This document shows positions 7,164-15,178 of a stretch of 23,245 bases of DNA, piece after piece. Position numbers and translations under genes: made by a program. Source of the stretch: a virus; the IMG/VR virus record IMGVR_UViG_3300034356_002362, positions 1 through 23,245 of that record, one strand, 5' to 3'. Every line of letters starts with the position of its first letter. Positions within the stretch are counted from its first letter, which is position 1. The notes under the pieces were generated by a model. The model ran no database searches, had not been told where the DNA came from, and saw only the letters and a list, made by a program, of their open reading frames with translations.

Positions 7164-9170
7164 TTAATTGTTTCCTCGTGGTCGGTCAGCAACTCGATAG
7201 AGTTGCTTGCCCTGCCACAGAACCTCTGTACCAGGAGGGTACAGTCGAATCTCTTCTTGGCTCATCACAACTGGAGGAAGGCCAAGGTTGTCGTATTGCT
7301 GGGCGAGAGCCGAGGCGCGCTGTCGTGCCTTGCCCTTATCAGCAGGTGTCAGGCCAGAGCTCGCAGACCCTTGCTTCTCGTTTTCTGAGATCATGCTACG
7401 AAGCGTTGAACCCAGTGCGATAAGCTTCGTGCCGTATGCGTCGGGGTCCAGCGTAGCGCTTGGAATAATCCCAATCACACCCTTCAACTGCTCCTGTTCC
7501 TTTTGGCTGCCTGCCGTGCTCTTAAGCAAGGACTCCACAACGCGCTCTGCCTGTTGCTTGGCTTGTTGACGTGCCAAGGAAATCTCAGCAAAGGGGTCAC
7601 CAAGGCCGGGGATACCGGAGATGACGTCCTTTGCGGCGCTCACTGGCCCAGAAATCTTGTACCTGTCATTCCAAAGAGAAATCTGAGGGGCAGCCTCTGC
7701 TTCAGCAGTGCCTGCAGGAGAAGTGCCTGGCCCGCCCATTGGCAGCGGTGGCACGCTCGGGCCTGAAGAAGCGCTTGGCTGCGGGCCGCCCATCGGCAAT
7801 GGTGCAACGCCTTGTCCCGAAGCGGCAGTTCCCCTTGTCAGGATTTGAGGAAGCTCTCTTCTTACTTCTCGATATCCACTGATCATGTTGGTCACGGGGT
7901 CCATGATGGGGACCATCTTGGGCTCAAGCCACTTATCCTTCGCCAATGAGAAGATTTGTTCCTCCTGCGGTGTGGCAGTGCCGGCTTCAACCTTTGGCCC
8001 CAAGGTCACAAACGAATTCATGATGCGTCCGTCCAAGCTGTTACCAAACGCATTGGTTGCTGCGCCACCAATCTTCTTGGCTTCAATCTTCGCTTGAGCG
8101 CGCAGCACTTCGTTGAGCAAACTGCCCTTGCGCTTTTCCAGCTCAGCATTTTGAGCTGCGACTTTGTCAACGTCTTTCTCACCTTGCTGCAATGCCAGAG
8201 TTTTGATCTGACGATCAATCTGGGTGATCTGTTCCAGTTGCCGACCCATGGCAGCGGGCAGTGTTCGGGTGGCCCCGGCCAGGCGAGAGATAAAGCTGCC
8301 GCGCAATGGTTTACCCGTCTCGTCGGTGTTTGCAGCAAAGCCAAAGGCCCGTTGTCCGAGGTCAAACAGCATCTGTGCCTGCGTTGTATTCTTGTCCACG
8401 GCCAGCATCTTGTTGAGCAGTGGTAGGCGGGACATCGTCGCTTCTTCAATGCTCGGGGCCCGAACCGGCTGCTGGTTAAGCGTGCCCATGGCCTGCCGCT
8501 GAGCAGCGGCCACCATTTCGGGAGGAAACATCATAGCGCCGGAGTCAGAAGGGCTTTGTACAGCAGGGGTCACGCCTTCTTCATCCGACCCGTCGCTAAA
8601 ATTTTGGACGTACCCGCCCTTGGCCATTGCGATCGGCGCAGAAGGGGGTGCACCCCCACCAAGGGCCGCCGTCAGTTCAGCTATGCCTCCTTGCTGTGGG
8701 GGCGGGGGCATGTCTGCGCCAGGAGGCAGTGGGGGCATGCCCGGAGGGGGCATGCCCATCTCAGCCGGCACCGGAGGCATGCCGGGGGGAGGCATGCCGG
8801 GAGCGCCGTCCATCATTGGTGGCTGTGGCCCTTGGGCCATGGGCGCTGATTGGGGCAGCGCGCCGATACCGCCACCACCCTGCTTTGCCAGCACAGGCTG
8901 TAGCATGGCCAAGACGGTTTCTGGCGTTTCAGTGGCGGCCTGATAGCCCACCAAGTCAGCCAACTCATCCCGGCGCGCGTCAATAGAGCGCATGTCGCCG
9001 CGCAAGTTATTCATCAAGATTTCCGGCGTATCAGGACGACGCTCCAGCATTTTCTCGGAATCATCGTCCTCGTCATCGCCCTCGTCCTCTTCCGACATTG
9101 AGTCCATGAGACCCTGCATGATGCCGACGTTTTCGACATCGTCATCCATTGCCTTCATTTTTTTGTTCAT
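7164..9170 (-). CDS. putative structural/internal virion protein with MAKGG motif, 668 aa
   Basis: The N-terminal region is very acidic (SEEDEGDDEDDDSE, residues 26-39). A Pro/Met/Gly-rich repeat region follows (about 126-158, built on MPPPGMPP), then the motif MAKGGYVQNFSDGS (182-195), which I associate with virion proteins of aquatic phages. Residues 230-400 look helical and contain a probable coiled coil (QLEQITQIDRQIKTLALQQ). A second low-complexity part has two PLPMGGP copies (about 450-480). The C-terminal 150 residues are charged and helix-rich. AGAGGT lies 5 nt before the ATG at 9170. It sits between two other large minus-strand genes with gaps of 9 nt, so the three are probably cotranscribed. 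Its role in the particle is inferred from composition and location. Confidence 0.72.
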   Translation of the reverse strand: MNKKMKAMDDDVENVGIMQGLMDSMSEEDEGDDEDDDSEKMLERRPDTPEILMNNLRGDMRSIDARRDELADLVGYQAATETPETVLAMLQPVLAKQGGGGIGALPQSAPMAQGPQPPMMDGAPGMPPPGMPPVPAEMGMPPPGMPPLPPGADMPPPPQQGGIAELTAALGGGAPPSAPIAMAKGGYVQNFSDGSDEEGVTPAVQSPSDSGAMMFPPEMVAAAQRQAMGTLNQQPVRAPSIEEATMSRLPLLNKMLAVDKNTTQAQMLFDLGQRAFGFAANTDETGKPLRGSFISRLAGATRTLPAAMGRQLEQITQIDRQIKTLALQQGEKDVDKVAAQNAELEKRKGSLLNEVLRAQAKIEAKKIGGAATNAFGNSLDGRIMNSFVTLGPKVEAGTATPQEEQIFSLAKDKWLEPKMVPIMDPVTNMISGYREVRRELPQILTRGTAASGQGVAPLPMGGPQPSASSGPSVPPLPMGGPGTSPAGTAEAEAAPQISLWNDRYKISGPVSAAKDVISGIPGLGDPFAEISLARQQAKQQAERVVESLLKSTAGSQKEQEQLKGVIGIIPSATLDPDAYGTKLIALGSTLRSMISENEKQGSASSGLTPADKGKARQRASALAQQYDNLGLPPVVMSQEEIRLYPPGTEVLWQGKQLYRVADRPRGNN
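8693..8805 (-). repeat. Pro/Met/Gly-coding short repeats (MPPPGMPP)
   Basis: The G-rich plus strand here has several near copies of a ggcatgcccggaggggg-like unit, encoding PGMPPPGMPP, MGMPPPGMPP and ADMPPPP within the 668-aa virion protein. These short imperfect tandem repeats probably form a flexible linker and could vary in number by slippage. Confidence 0.65.
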
Positions 9171-9179
9171 AGTGACCTC

Positions 9180-10847
9180 TTAAAAAAGACCCGCCTTTTT
9201 GGCACCGGCTACCGTGGAAAGGGCACCTAGGCCGATGCCTACGGCTTGCTGGAATGGACTGGCGCTGGGCGTGCTTGCAATAGTGGTCTGCATTTGCGAA
9301 GACGGTGCGCCCTTGTAGATGTCTGACAAGAACGCGGCCTGTTGATAGGGCGCGTAGACCTGCTGGAGCTGTGTGGCCCGCTGAGCATCAAGCCCTTGTT
9401 GGTTAAGCGCCTGCTGAGCCTGCCCGGTGTTGTACAAGAAGTTGATGTCGCCTTGTTGAAGGGTTTGAGCCGTCTGACCCAATGCGGCCTGCTGCACACC
9501 AAGCTGGCCCAATTGGCCCGCCATTGCGCCCAGCCCTTGCGCCTGCTGTTGGCCAATGCCAAACTGCTGCCCGGCTAGGCTGCCAATGCCCTGTCCTATT
9601 TGCTGGAACTGTTGCCCCTGTTGGCCATACAACGTGCCAGCCGTTTGGGCGGCTTGGTTGCGAGCCTGGGACTGTTGCATCAACAGGTTGGCAATGTTTT
9701 GGTTGATGGCCGCTTCTTGGCCCGCCAACGCGCCGCCCTGAGAGGCCAAGTTCCCATACTGCTGACTGGCCTGCAGAAACTGCCCGGCAGCGCCTTGACC
9801 CAGTTGAGCCTGCTGAACACCTAGATTGCCCAGCTGACCCCCAGCCTGCACCCCCAGTTGAGCCTGCTGAGCGCCCAACTGGCCAATACCTTGGCCCGCC
9901 TGCATTTGACGCCCTTGTTGCTGCTCAAACGCATTCATGGCCTGCGCCTGCGCCTGGGTATAGCCCTGTGACAAGAGGTTGGCGATTGTGGACGACTTCT
10001 GGTCCATCAAGTTGCGCTGCATTTCGGCGCGTTGAACGCCTTCGCGCTCGCCGCCAAACGCACCAGATCGGACTGCCTGCGCTGCCAGACCCTGCCCAGC
10101 AATTGCGCCTTGGCGATCCATTTGACGCATGGTCTCGTCAATGACCTGCTGACGGTACGGGTCCATGAAGGCCTGTGCAAAACGCGGGTCGTAGCCCTGC
10201 GCTGCACCGCTAAGTGCACCAATCCCCATGCCCAGTGTCTGTTGGCCCTGCTGCAGGCCCATGCCGATGGTGGACGTGGCGGGATTGAGGTTGGCCTGGC
10301 TGGCACCTGCAGACATGTTCTGGGCCGTGGACAACGCGCCAAGGCCCGATTGCAGGTCCTGACGAGCGCCGCCGAACTGCCCCGTAGTGTCAGACATTGC
10401 AGTGCGCCGTGCAGCACTGTCAAGGTAGTCCAACCCTTGGTTGATTTGACCAATGCCTGCAGTGGTGTTGGCAGCAGCTTGCCCCGCCTGCCGCATGGCC
10501 GCCTGTGCATCAAAAAACTGGTTACGAGTGTCCGCCCCGCGCAGCACGTCAGCAGCTTCGCCCGTGGTCGTATATGCAGCCTCCACCGCCCTATTGGCAT
10601 TGGTCATGTACGGGTTAAACGCTCCAATACCCTGTTGCGTAGCCGCCGCTAAAGCGGCTTGCTGAGCAGGGGAAAAGCCTGCCACTTGGTAAGCGGGAAG
10701 CTGAGAGCCGAGAGTGGGGGCAACAATGCCCGCTTTGTTTGGAAGACCAAAAGAAAGTCTCTCTGCTTCCTCCATTAAGCGCAGTTTTGCCTCCTCAATC
10801 CGAGGAGACTCCTGCACTATCTGCGCGGTGGTGGTTACGTCTGCCAT
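9180..10847 (-). CDS. Gln/Ala/Gly-rich putative virion protein, 555 aa
   Basis: The first 60 or so residues are ordinary (LRLMEEAERLSFGLPNKAG). The rest is extraordinarily rich in Gln, Ala and Gly, with a recurring unit of the type LGxQQAQLGxQAxGQ between residues 290 and 500. No catalytic motif is visible. Such sequence suggests long helical or fibrous packing, as in internal core or ejection proteins; this is inference. The ATG abuts the stop of the previous gene exactly (TAAATG), with an AAGGGG site inside the end of that gene, so the two are translationally coupled. The last residues include a hydrophobic patch (FQQAVGIGLGALSTVAGAKK), a possible membrane-interacting tail. Confidence 0.75.
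   Translation of the reverse strand: MADVTTTAQIVQESPRIEEAKLRLMEEAERLSFGLPNKAGIVAPTLGSQLPAYQVAGFSPAQQAALAAATQQGIGAFNPYMTNANRAVEAAYTTTGEAADVLRGADTRNQFFDAQAAMRQAGQAAANTTAGIGQINQGLDYLDSAARRTAMSDTTGQFGGARQDLQSGLGALSTAQNMSAGASQANLNPATSTIGMGLQQGQQTLGMGIGALSGAAQGYDPRFAQAFMDPYRQQVIDETMRQMDRQGAIAGQGLAAQAVRSGAFGGEREGVQRAEMQRNLMDQKSSTIANLLSQGYTQAQAQAMNAFEQQQGRQMQAGQGIGQLGAQQAQLGVQAGGQLGNLGVQQAQLGQGAAGQFLQASQQYGNLASQGGALAGQEAAINQNIANLLMQQSQARNQAAQTAGTLYGQQGQQFQQIGQGIGSLAGQQFGIGQQQAQGLGAMAGQLGQLGVQQAALGQTAQTLQQGDINFLYNTGQAQQALNQQGLDAQRATQLQQVYAPYQQAAFLSDIYKGAPSSQMQTTIASTPSASPFQQAVGIGLGALSTVAGAKKAGLF
9799..9870 (-). repeat. 54-nt spaced direct repeat in the Gln-rich gene
   Basis: An 18-nt identical block (CCCAGTTGAGCCTGCTGA on the plus strand) occurs at 9799-9816 and again at 9853-9870, exactly 54 nt or 18 codons apart. 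It encodes part of the QQAQLG repeat. The exact period marks an internal duplication of an 18-residue unit. Confidence 0.75.
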
Positions 10848-12842
10848 TTATTTCCCCTTCACAGGACCGCCTTCAAGCATCTTCATGAGCTTGTACATGC
10901 GCGCCGCACCCTTGCGACGACTTCCGCTGCCCGCGTTGCGGACAGCCTTGGCAGTAAACACGAATTCGCCATCCGACAGCATAGCTGGGATGTCGTCTGA
11001 AGTCCCACTTCCAGGCCCGTTGATAGGACCTGTTTTACGAGGAAACTGTGTGGGCTCGGGTATGCCGCCCTTAGCCATGCGCTGAGGCATGTCTTGCCCA
11101 TAAACCAACGGCACGCCGTACATCCCTGCAAGGTTATACGGCTGAGGAATGGCTCTTGGGGAATTTGTAATGCCGGTAGGCGTGACAACTGGAGCGCCAG
11201 GCTGCATGGGAAGGGCTGCGGAGTAGTCAGTGCTCACGATTGGATTGTATGGAGCAAGCTTGGCGGTTTCCAAGCCATACCCGCCCTCTCGGACAAACTT
11301 ATCGCGCTCCTTGGCCAACCGCGCATTTTCAAGGTATCGTGCTTTTTCGGCGGCCGATACTTCGTCGATGTCTTCCTTGTTTTTAAAACCGCCTGACAAT
11401 GCGGCAGCTCCAAGCCCAAGTCCTACCTTAGTCAGCATGCTCATGCCCGGAGCCGCAGCAGCCGCAGCCGCAGGGGCCGCAGCAGCCGCCGCAGTTGCGG
11501 CGGCTGGAGCCGCAGCTCCAAGCGACGCTGCCGCCGTGCCAGGGGCCGATGAGGAACCGAACAGGCTCTCAAAGAAGCCTGGAGAAGATGCCGCAGGGGC
11601 CGCAGCAGGAGCCGCCACAGGGGCCGCACCTGCAGGAACAGTCGAAGGGTCATACGACATTGTCTGATTAGGCTGCAGTGAAAGCAGGCTTCGGGCTGTG
11701 CCGTCATATTGAGGCCCGTAATCGGAGCCGCCCACTTCTATGCCGGGCTGAGAGGAGACATTCGCTTGCGGGTTGTTTCCAAACGCGTTCATCGCAGCTG
11801 CCGAAGCTCCTGAGGTGAGGCCCATTTTTAAGGCATCTGCCGTGCTGAGTCCGCCTATTTTGCCAATGCCAAACCCCGTAAGGCCGGTGGCCAGGCCCGT
11901 GTTAAGTGCGCTGCCTGCCGCTCCTGGTAGGAAAGAGCCCAGTGCCTGCGTGGGGCTAAAGCCGCCAATGGTGCCGCCACCACCAAAATAACCCATGGCA
12001 CCTGACATTAAGGCCTCTTTAAGGCTGCCGCCTCCCGCCAAAGTTACGCCGCCGGATACCAGCGCGGCGGTCCCTGCCTTACCCAACGTCATGCCGATCG
12101 ACGTTGGTCCGAGGAGCATGGCCAAGCCCACAGTAGCCAAGACTTTTCCAATGGGGTTTGAAAGGACCTTCTTGACTGCGCCAGTAACGCTTTTCCAAAG
12201 CTTTTTGAGGAAGAATTCAGGCAGGCCTGTGACGGGATTAATTGTTCCAGAGCCGCCACGGGCCTTAAGCAGCTGCGCCTCTCCAGGCGTGATGTGCGCC
12301 AGCATGGTGTCGCCATTGCGTCCCTGAGACGCCATGTAAGAAGCCACATCTGCCAAACCGCCTTGGGCCATGGTCAGAGGTTGTCCCCCATTGATGCCCT
12401 GCATGGCATCTGCGCCCTGTATGGGCGGCATGTCCATCATGGGGGCCTGCGCTCCCTCAAACTGCATCAACTGCAGCTCATGCAAGGCAGAGATCATCGC
12501 GCCCAGGAATCCGGGGTCATACTCTTCCGGGAGGTCTTCCGCGTCAACAGCATCGCTGTCTATGAGGTTTTGACGCAGCTGGGCGTACTCGCCCGGGCGC
12601 TGGGACATGTAGACCAGCGTTTCAAGCATTGAGGATATTTCAGCCGCCGAAAGCTCCACTTCCGCCATACTCTGGCGAATCTCGGCCTTAAGCGCGGCGT
12701 ATTCTTCGGGGCTGCGCTGTTGCAGCACCGTTTGCGCAGCATCGTATGAGTCTGCGCTTGAGACAATCGGTTGCTCGTTTACAGGCGCTTCGCCTTGCAT
12801 GGGCATGCCTTGGGGCAGCGCCATGATTCCTTCATTCGCCAT
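10848..12842 (-). CDS. large virion protein with GPGSGTSD...LSDGEFV motif, 664 aa
   Basis: The protein begins MANEGIMALPQGM. A longer frame opens at 12914, but AAGGA lies 7 nt before 12842 and a predicted transcript would start downstream of 12914. Residues 40-130 look like a helical domain. The MAQGG motif (158-162) precedes HITPGEAQLLKARGGSGTI (183-201). A Gly/Ala-rich hydrophobic part (about 232-290) could contact membrane. An Ala/Pro low-complexity tract lies near 395-470. The C-terminus has MAKGG (589-593), then GPGSGTSDDIPAMLSDGEFV (609-628), a motif known from many phage tail and virion proteins, and a basic end. The exact role is unknown; tail-associated or internal/ejection protein is most likely. 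Confidence 0.8.
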   Translation of the reverse strand: MANEGIMALPQGMPMQGEAPVNEQPIVSSADSYDAAQTVLQQRSPEEYAALKAEIRQSMAEVELSAAEISSMLETLVYMSQRPGEYAQLRQNLIDSDAVDAEDLPEEYDPGFLGAMISALHELQLMQFEGAQAPMMDMPPIQGADAMQGINGGQPLTMAQGGLADVASYMASQGRNGDTMLAHITPGEAQLLKARGGSGTINPVTGLPEFFLKKLWKSVTGAVKKVLSNPIGKVLATVGLAMLLGPTSIGMTLGKAGTAALVSGGVTLAGGGSLKEALMSGAMGYFGGGGTIGGFSPTQALGSFLPGAAGSALNTGLATGLTGFGIGKIGGLSTADALKMGLTSGASAAAMNAFGNNPQANVSSQPGIEVGGSDYGPQYDGTARSLLSLQPNQTMSYDPSTVPAGAAPVAAPAAAPAASSPGFFESLFGSSSAPGTAAASLGAAAPAAATAAAAAAPAAAAAAAPGMSMLTKVGLGLGAAALSGGFKNKEDIDEVSAAEKARYLENARLAKERDKFVREGGYGLETAKLAPYNPIVSTDYSAALPMQPGAPVVTPTGITNSPRAIPQPYNLAGMYGVPLVYGQDMPQRMAKGGIPEPTQFPRKTGPINGPGSGTSDDIPAMLSDGEFVFTAKAVRNAGSGSRRKGAARMYKLMKMLEGGPVKGK

Positions 12843-12846
12843 GGTG

Positions 12847-12901
12847 GTCCTTTCCAGTTTTTGCCAGTAGCCTCGCTTAGGGCTGCGCGCCGGGAAAGGA
12901 C
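12847..12901 (-). promoter_or_regulatory. inverted repeat masking the ribosome binding site of the 664-aa gene
   Basis: In the transcript, GTCCTTTCC (12901-12893) is the perfect complement of GGAAAGGAC (12855-12847), with a 37-nt loop between. The second arm contains the AAGGA Shine-Dalgarno site, and the ATG follows four bases after the arm. Folding would hide the ribosome binding site. The pairing is seen in the sequence; translational control is inferred. Confidence 0.5.
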
Positions 12902-12915
12902 GCGTTAATGGCAAG

Positions 12916-12945
12916 ATTATCCCTTAAATCCCCACGCCCTGTCCA
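12916..12945 (-). promoter_or_regulatory. sigma70-like promoter for the giant virion genes
   Basis: On the minus strand, TGGACA (12945-12940, 5/6 to TTGACA) is followed after 18 nt by GATAAT (12921-12916, 5/6 to TATAAT). Initiation near 12909 would give a leader of about 67 nt before the 664-aa gene. It is the best promoter match I found and lies in one of the widest gaps of the minus-strand region. Confidence 0.5.
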
Positions 12946-12963
12946 CTTATCACGCCCTGTCCA
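12933..12963 (-). repeat. 13-bp direct repeat at the end of the 110-aa gene
   Basis: CACGCCCTGTCCA is repeated exactly at 12933-12945 and 12951-12963, 18 nt apart. One copy encodes the last residues (MDRA) of the 110-aa protein; the other lies just after its stop and supplies the -35-like TGGACA of the predicted promoter. Confidence 0.8.
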
Positions 12964-13282
12964 TCTCTAGATAGGACAGGTAAAAGTCAACTGTCGCCTG
13001 TGAGCTGGTGACCTTGATTACATCGGCCGTTTCTAAGACGCAGGGCACCCCGCTTAAGACGTCCAATGTCTGGTTCGTGGGCAGTGCATAGCCCTTCAGC
13101 AAACAAAATGCAGTAGCCCCGCCAGCCGGATAGACGTTGACCGTCAAAGCGGTGGTAGAAGCGTTCCTGTTCGTCACCCGCAAAGAGGACAAAACACCCG
13201 TATTTGCAGCTGGCGCGGTGTAGATTGTTGTTTCAGTCGCAGCTGCCGGAGTGAGGTATTTGCGCAGGTATTTGTTTGCCAT
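12950..13282 (-). CDS. small phage structural protein, 110 aa
   Basis: This protein is predicted to be mostly beta-sheet, with alternating Thr/Val/Ala (LTVNVYPAGGATAFCLLKG), and has no membrane segment. It begins MANKYLRKYLTPAAATETTIY and ends YLSYLEMDRA. The composition and position among virion genes suggest a head-decoration or tail-associated beta-sandwich; the exact role is unknown. The start follows the previous stop by two nt (TGATCATG), without a strong ribosome binding site, so translation probably depends on re-initiation after the C1q-like gene. Confidence 0.75.
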   Translation of the reverse strand: MANKYLRKYLTPAAATETTIYTAPAANTGVLSSLRVTNRNASTTALTVNVYPAGGATAFCLLKGYALPTNQTLDVLSGVPCVLETADVIKVTSSQATVDFYLSYLEMDRA

Positions 13283-13284
13283 GA

Positions 13285-13995
13285 TCAGTTCGCCGATACA
13301 AAGTTGATGGTAAGAATCACTGACGGAATGGCAGGGCGCGTGGGACTTGTGCCAGCAGCATAGTTCTGAATAAAGACGTTCAAATTATCCGACCACCAGG
13401 CAACTTGCAAGTAGTCGTTGGTGGGATCATCTACAGTGAAAATACCAGTAATCGCTGGAACTATGTGGGACCAAATACTGGCGCTTTTACGAGCAGGCAC
13501 ATCAAAGCGTGTGTTGCTCAACGGGTAGTTGACACCAGTGTCCTTGGCCCATACCTCAAATTCAGCGACTGTATTGCTGCGGTTTGTTACCTGCAAGGTA
13601 AATGTCACCAGGTACTGGCCAGCACAAGGAACTTTGATCCGTGAGCCGCTTTCCACGGTGATACCGTTGGAGAACGCAGGAGCAAACGTAAGCAGGTTCT
13701 CACCCGTGATGCTGGCGTTTGTTTGGTCCTGGTCCGAGATCATCATTGCCTGGGGCAAGATGATGCCGTTGCTGTTCTGAAACCCACGGATACCACCAGC
13801 AAACCCGCCTCCCGCTCCGCTGCCCATGCCCATCCACGTAGCAGCCGCCGCAGTGTCCTGACTGGTAACCGGCGTGTACGTGTTGTTAAGCTGCAGAATA
13901 ATCTGCTCAAGCGAGCGCACCAGCTGGTTGAACTGCGCCGGGTCGTAGTCCGTCTGATTCGCGTTGGGCAGGCGGACGTTGGTGATCTTGCTCAT
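13285..13995 (-). CDS. virion protein with C1q/TNF-like jelly-roll domain, 236 aa
   Basis: Residues 1-45 form an N-terminal helix (AQFNQLVRSLEQIILQLNNTY), likely for trimerisation or attachment. A Gly-rich linker (57-71) follows. Residues 95-235 follow the pattern of the phage C1q/TNF-like beta-sandwich: GQYLVTFTLQVTN, then EFEVWAKDTGVNYPLSNT, then VPARKSASIW, then DYLQVAWWSDNLNVFI. Such domains are common in aquatic phage tail or decoration proteins that bind surfaces. The ATG overlaps the stop of the gp10-like gene by 4 nt, so the two are translationally coupled. Fold assignment is from motif memory; receptor binding is inferred. Confidence 0.78.
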   Translation of the reverse strand: MSKITNVRLPNANQTDYDPAQFNQLVRSLEQIILQLNNTYTPVTSQDTAAAATWMGMGSGAGGGFAGGIRGFQNSNGIILPQAMMISDQDQTNASITGENLLTFAPAFSNGITVESGSRIKVPCAGQYLVTFTLQVTNRSNTVAEFEVWAKDTGVNYPLSNTRFDVPARKSASIWSHIVPAITGIFTVDDPTNDYLQVAWWSDNLNVFIQNYAAGTSPTRPAIPSVILTINFVSAN

Positions 13996-15143
13996 CGAAT
14001 GCCGTCCGGTTGAATATCAACGCGCATCGTGCCAAAGCGCCAGTTGCCATTCAAGTCGCTGCTTTCAATCCGCAACTGAATCTGGCGGCCGCGTGCGCGA
14101 GTGTCCACTTTATCCGTGGTGGGCGTGATGGTGTAGGGGTCCAAAGAGCTTGGCGTGGCGCTGGTCTGTGGGTACAAGCGCAAGAGCAGCCGCACCGCCA
14201 GATTGCCGACTTGATTTTTGAAGTCTGGGATAAAGCGCTTCATGAACAGCACCTGGTCCCCGTCGCCAATGTCAAAGTAACCTGAGTAGATGTGGGCCTC
14301 AATCGGCAGGCCATCATCATTTACCCCGGTCTCCTGGTTGTACAAGATGGACCTTCCGGCGGTTAGGCCAACAATGGGGGTAAGGCTCGACTGCACTGAC
14401 TCCGGATCGTACTTTGTGGCCAAAGGTAACGGGAATGACCCAGTGTCCCGCCACGCAGTGCGAGCCAGGGTGCCGATGGACCAGACATTTTCCAAGTAGT
14501 TGTACGTTACCGACCGATTGACATACGAGCTGTCGGCGGTGGGGTAGAACCACGTGACCTCGTTGAACTGGGTATTGATGGCCACGTTGACAGAAAATCC
14601 TTGGGCGGTGTTGATGTTGTCGTACACGTAGTCCTGCACGGAGGACGGAATTTTTTTCACCGTACCGTCAAAAACAAAGAACGCGTCCTTGCTCATCCAA
14701 TACGCCACACCGTTGACGTCAGCACAAGCATGCGGACCAATAATTCCGCAGTTGGCCCCCAGCTGCTGGAAACCGAAGGTGTACGGAGGCCCAATAAATT
14801 GCTGGCCATGCAGCGCGGTATCCGTCCAGATCAAAATCTGTCCTCGCGACCGCAGTGCGGAGATGATCTCGTTACCGTCCGTGAGCCGTTGTCCGCCGGC
14901 CGTGTTGGTGGCGGTGGCAACAAAGTCACCAATGTTCTCTTGGCTTGAAAAGCGCACAAACATCGGGTCTTGACTGGTCGGGTCACCAAGCACGGATTCC
15001 GTGCCAAAGCACACCAGGTGTCGGTCGGGCGTGGAGATCAACGCAAACGTGCTTCTTGTTGGCGCTCCAGCAAGAACAGTGGCCCGTGTTGAAAGGCCCG
15101 AGGCTGGGGACCACTGGAATACCTGCCCGTTCACCAGCTGCAT
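13992..15143 (-). CDS. gp10-like stabilisation/tail-hub protein, C-terminal part (split gene)
   Basis: This 383-aa ORF begins MQLVNGQVFQWSPASGLSTR and continues directly where the upstream 236-aa ORF stops, in another frame. The body is rich in beta strands typical of a propeller (RHLVCFGTESVLGD, YWMSKDAFFVFDGTVKKIP, VTYNYLENVWSIGT), with a C-terminal beta domain. The combined length of about 620 aa fits the single stabilisation/tail-hub beta-propeller proteins known from P22-like gp10 and from aquatic phages. Its ATG has no Shine-Dalgarno site; TGATCATG would allow re-initiation. In this frame the DNA upstream of the ATG reads QDLI, the expected continuation of an intact gene. I regard it as the second half of a frameshifted gene. 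Confidence 0.72.
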   Translation of the reverse strand: MQLVNGQVFQWSPASGLSTRATVLAGAPTRSTFALISTPDRHLVCFGTESVLGDPTSQDPMFVRFSSQENIGDFVATATNTAGGQRLTDGNEIISALRSRGQILIWTDTALHGQQFIGPPYTFGFQQLGANCGIIGPHACADVNGVAYWMSKDAFFVFDGTVKKIPSSVQDYVYDNINTAQGFSVNVAINTQFNEVTWFYPTADSSYVNRSVTYNYLENVWSIGTLARTAWRDTGSFPLPLATKYDPESVQSSLTPIVGLTAGRSILYNQETGVNDDGLPIEAHIYSGYFDIGDGDQVLFMKRFIPDFKNQVGNLAVRLLLRLYPQTSATPSSLDPYTITPTTDKVDTRARGRQIQLRIESSDLNGNWRFGTMRVDIQPDGIR

Positions 15144-15178
15144 GATCAGGTCTTGAACGGGCAGGTATTCCAGTGGTC
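15109..15178. repeat. perfect 25-bp inverted repeat across the split-gene junction
   Basis: Bases 15109-15133 are the exact reverse complement of 15154-15178, separated by a 20-nt loop (15134-15153) that holds the stop of the upstream ORF and the ATG of the downstream one. The arms encode ordinary protein on one side (NGQVFQWS) and the aberrant tail HWNTCPFK on the other. A long perfect stem inside a coding gene is unexpected. Confidence 0.95.

Noticed and set aside
8620-8943. Gly-rich plus-strand frame that looks like a structural protein
   Set aside because: It is the antisense of the Pro/Met repeat region of the 668-aa virion gene.
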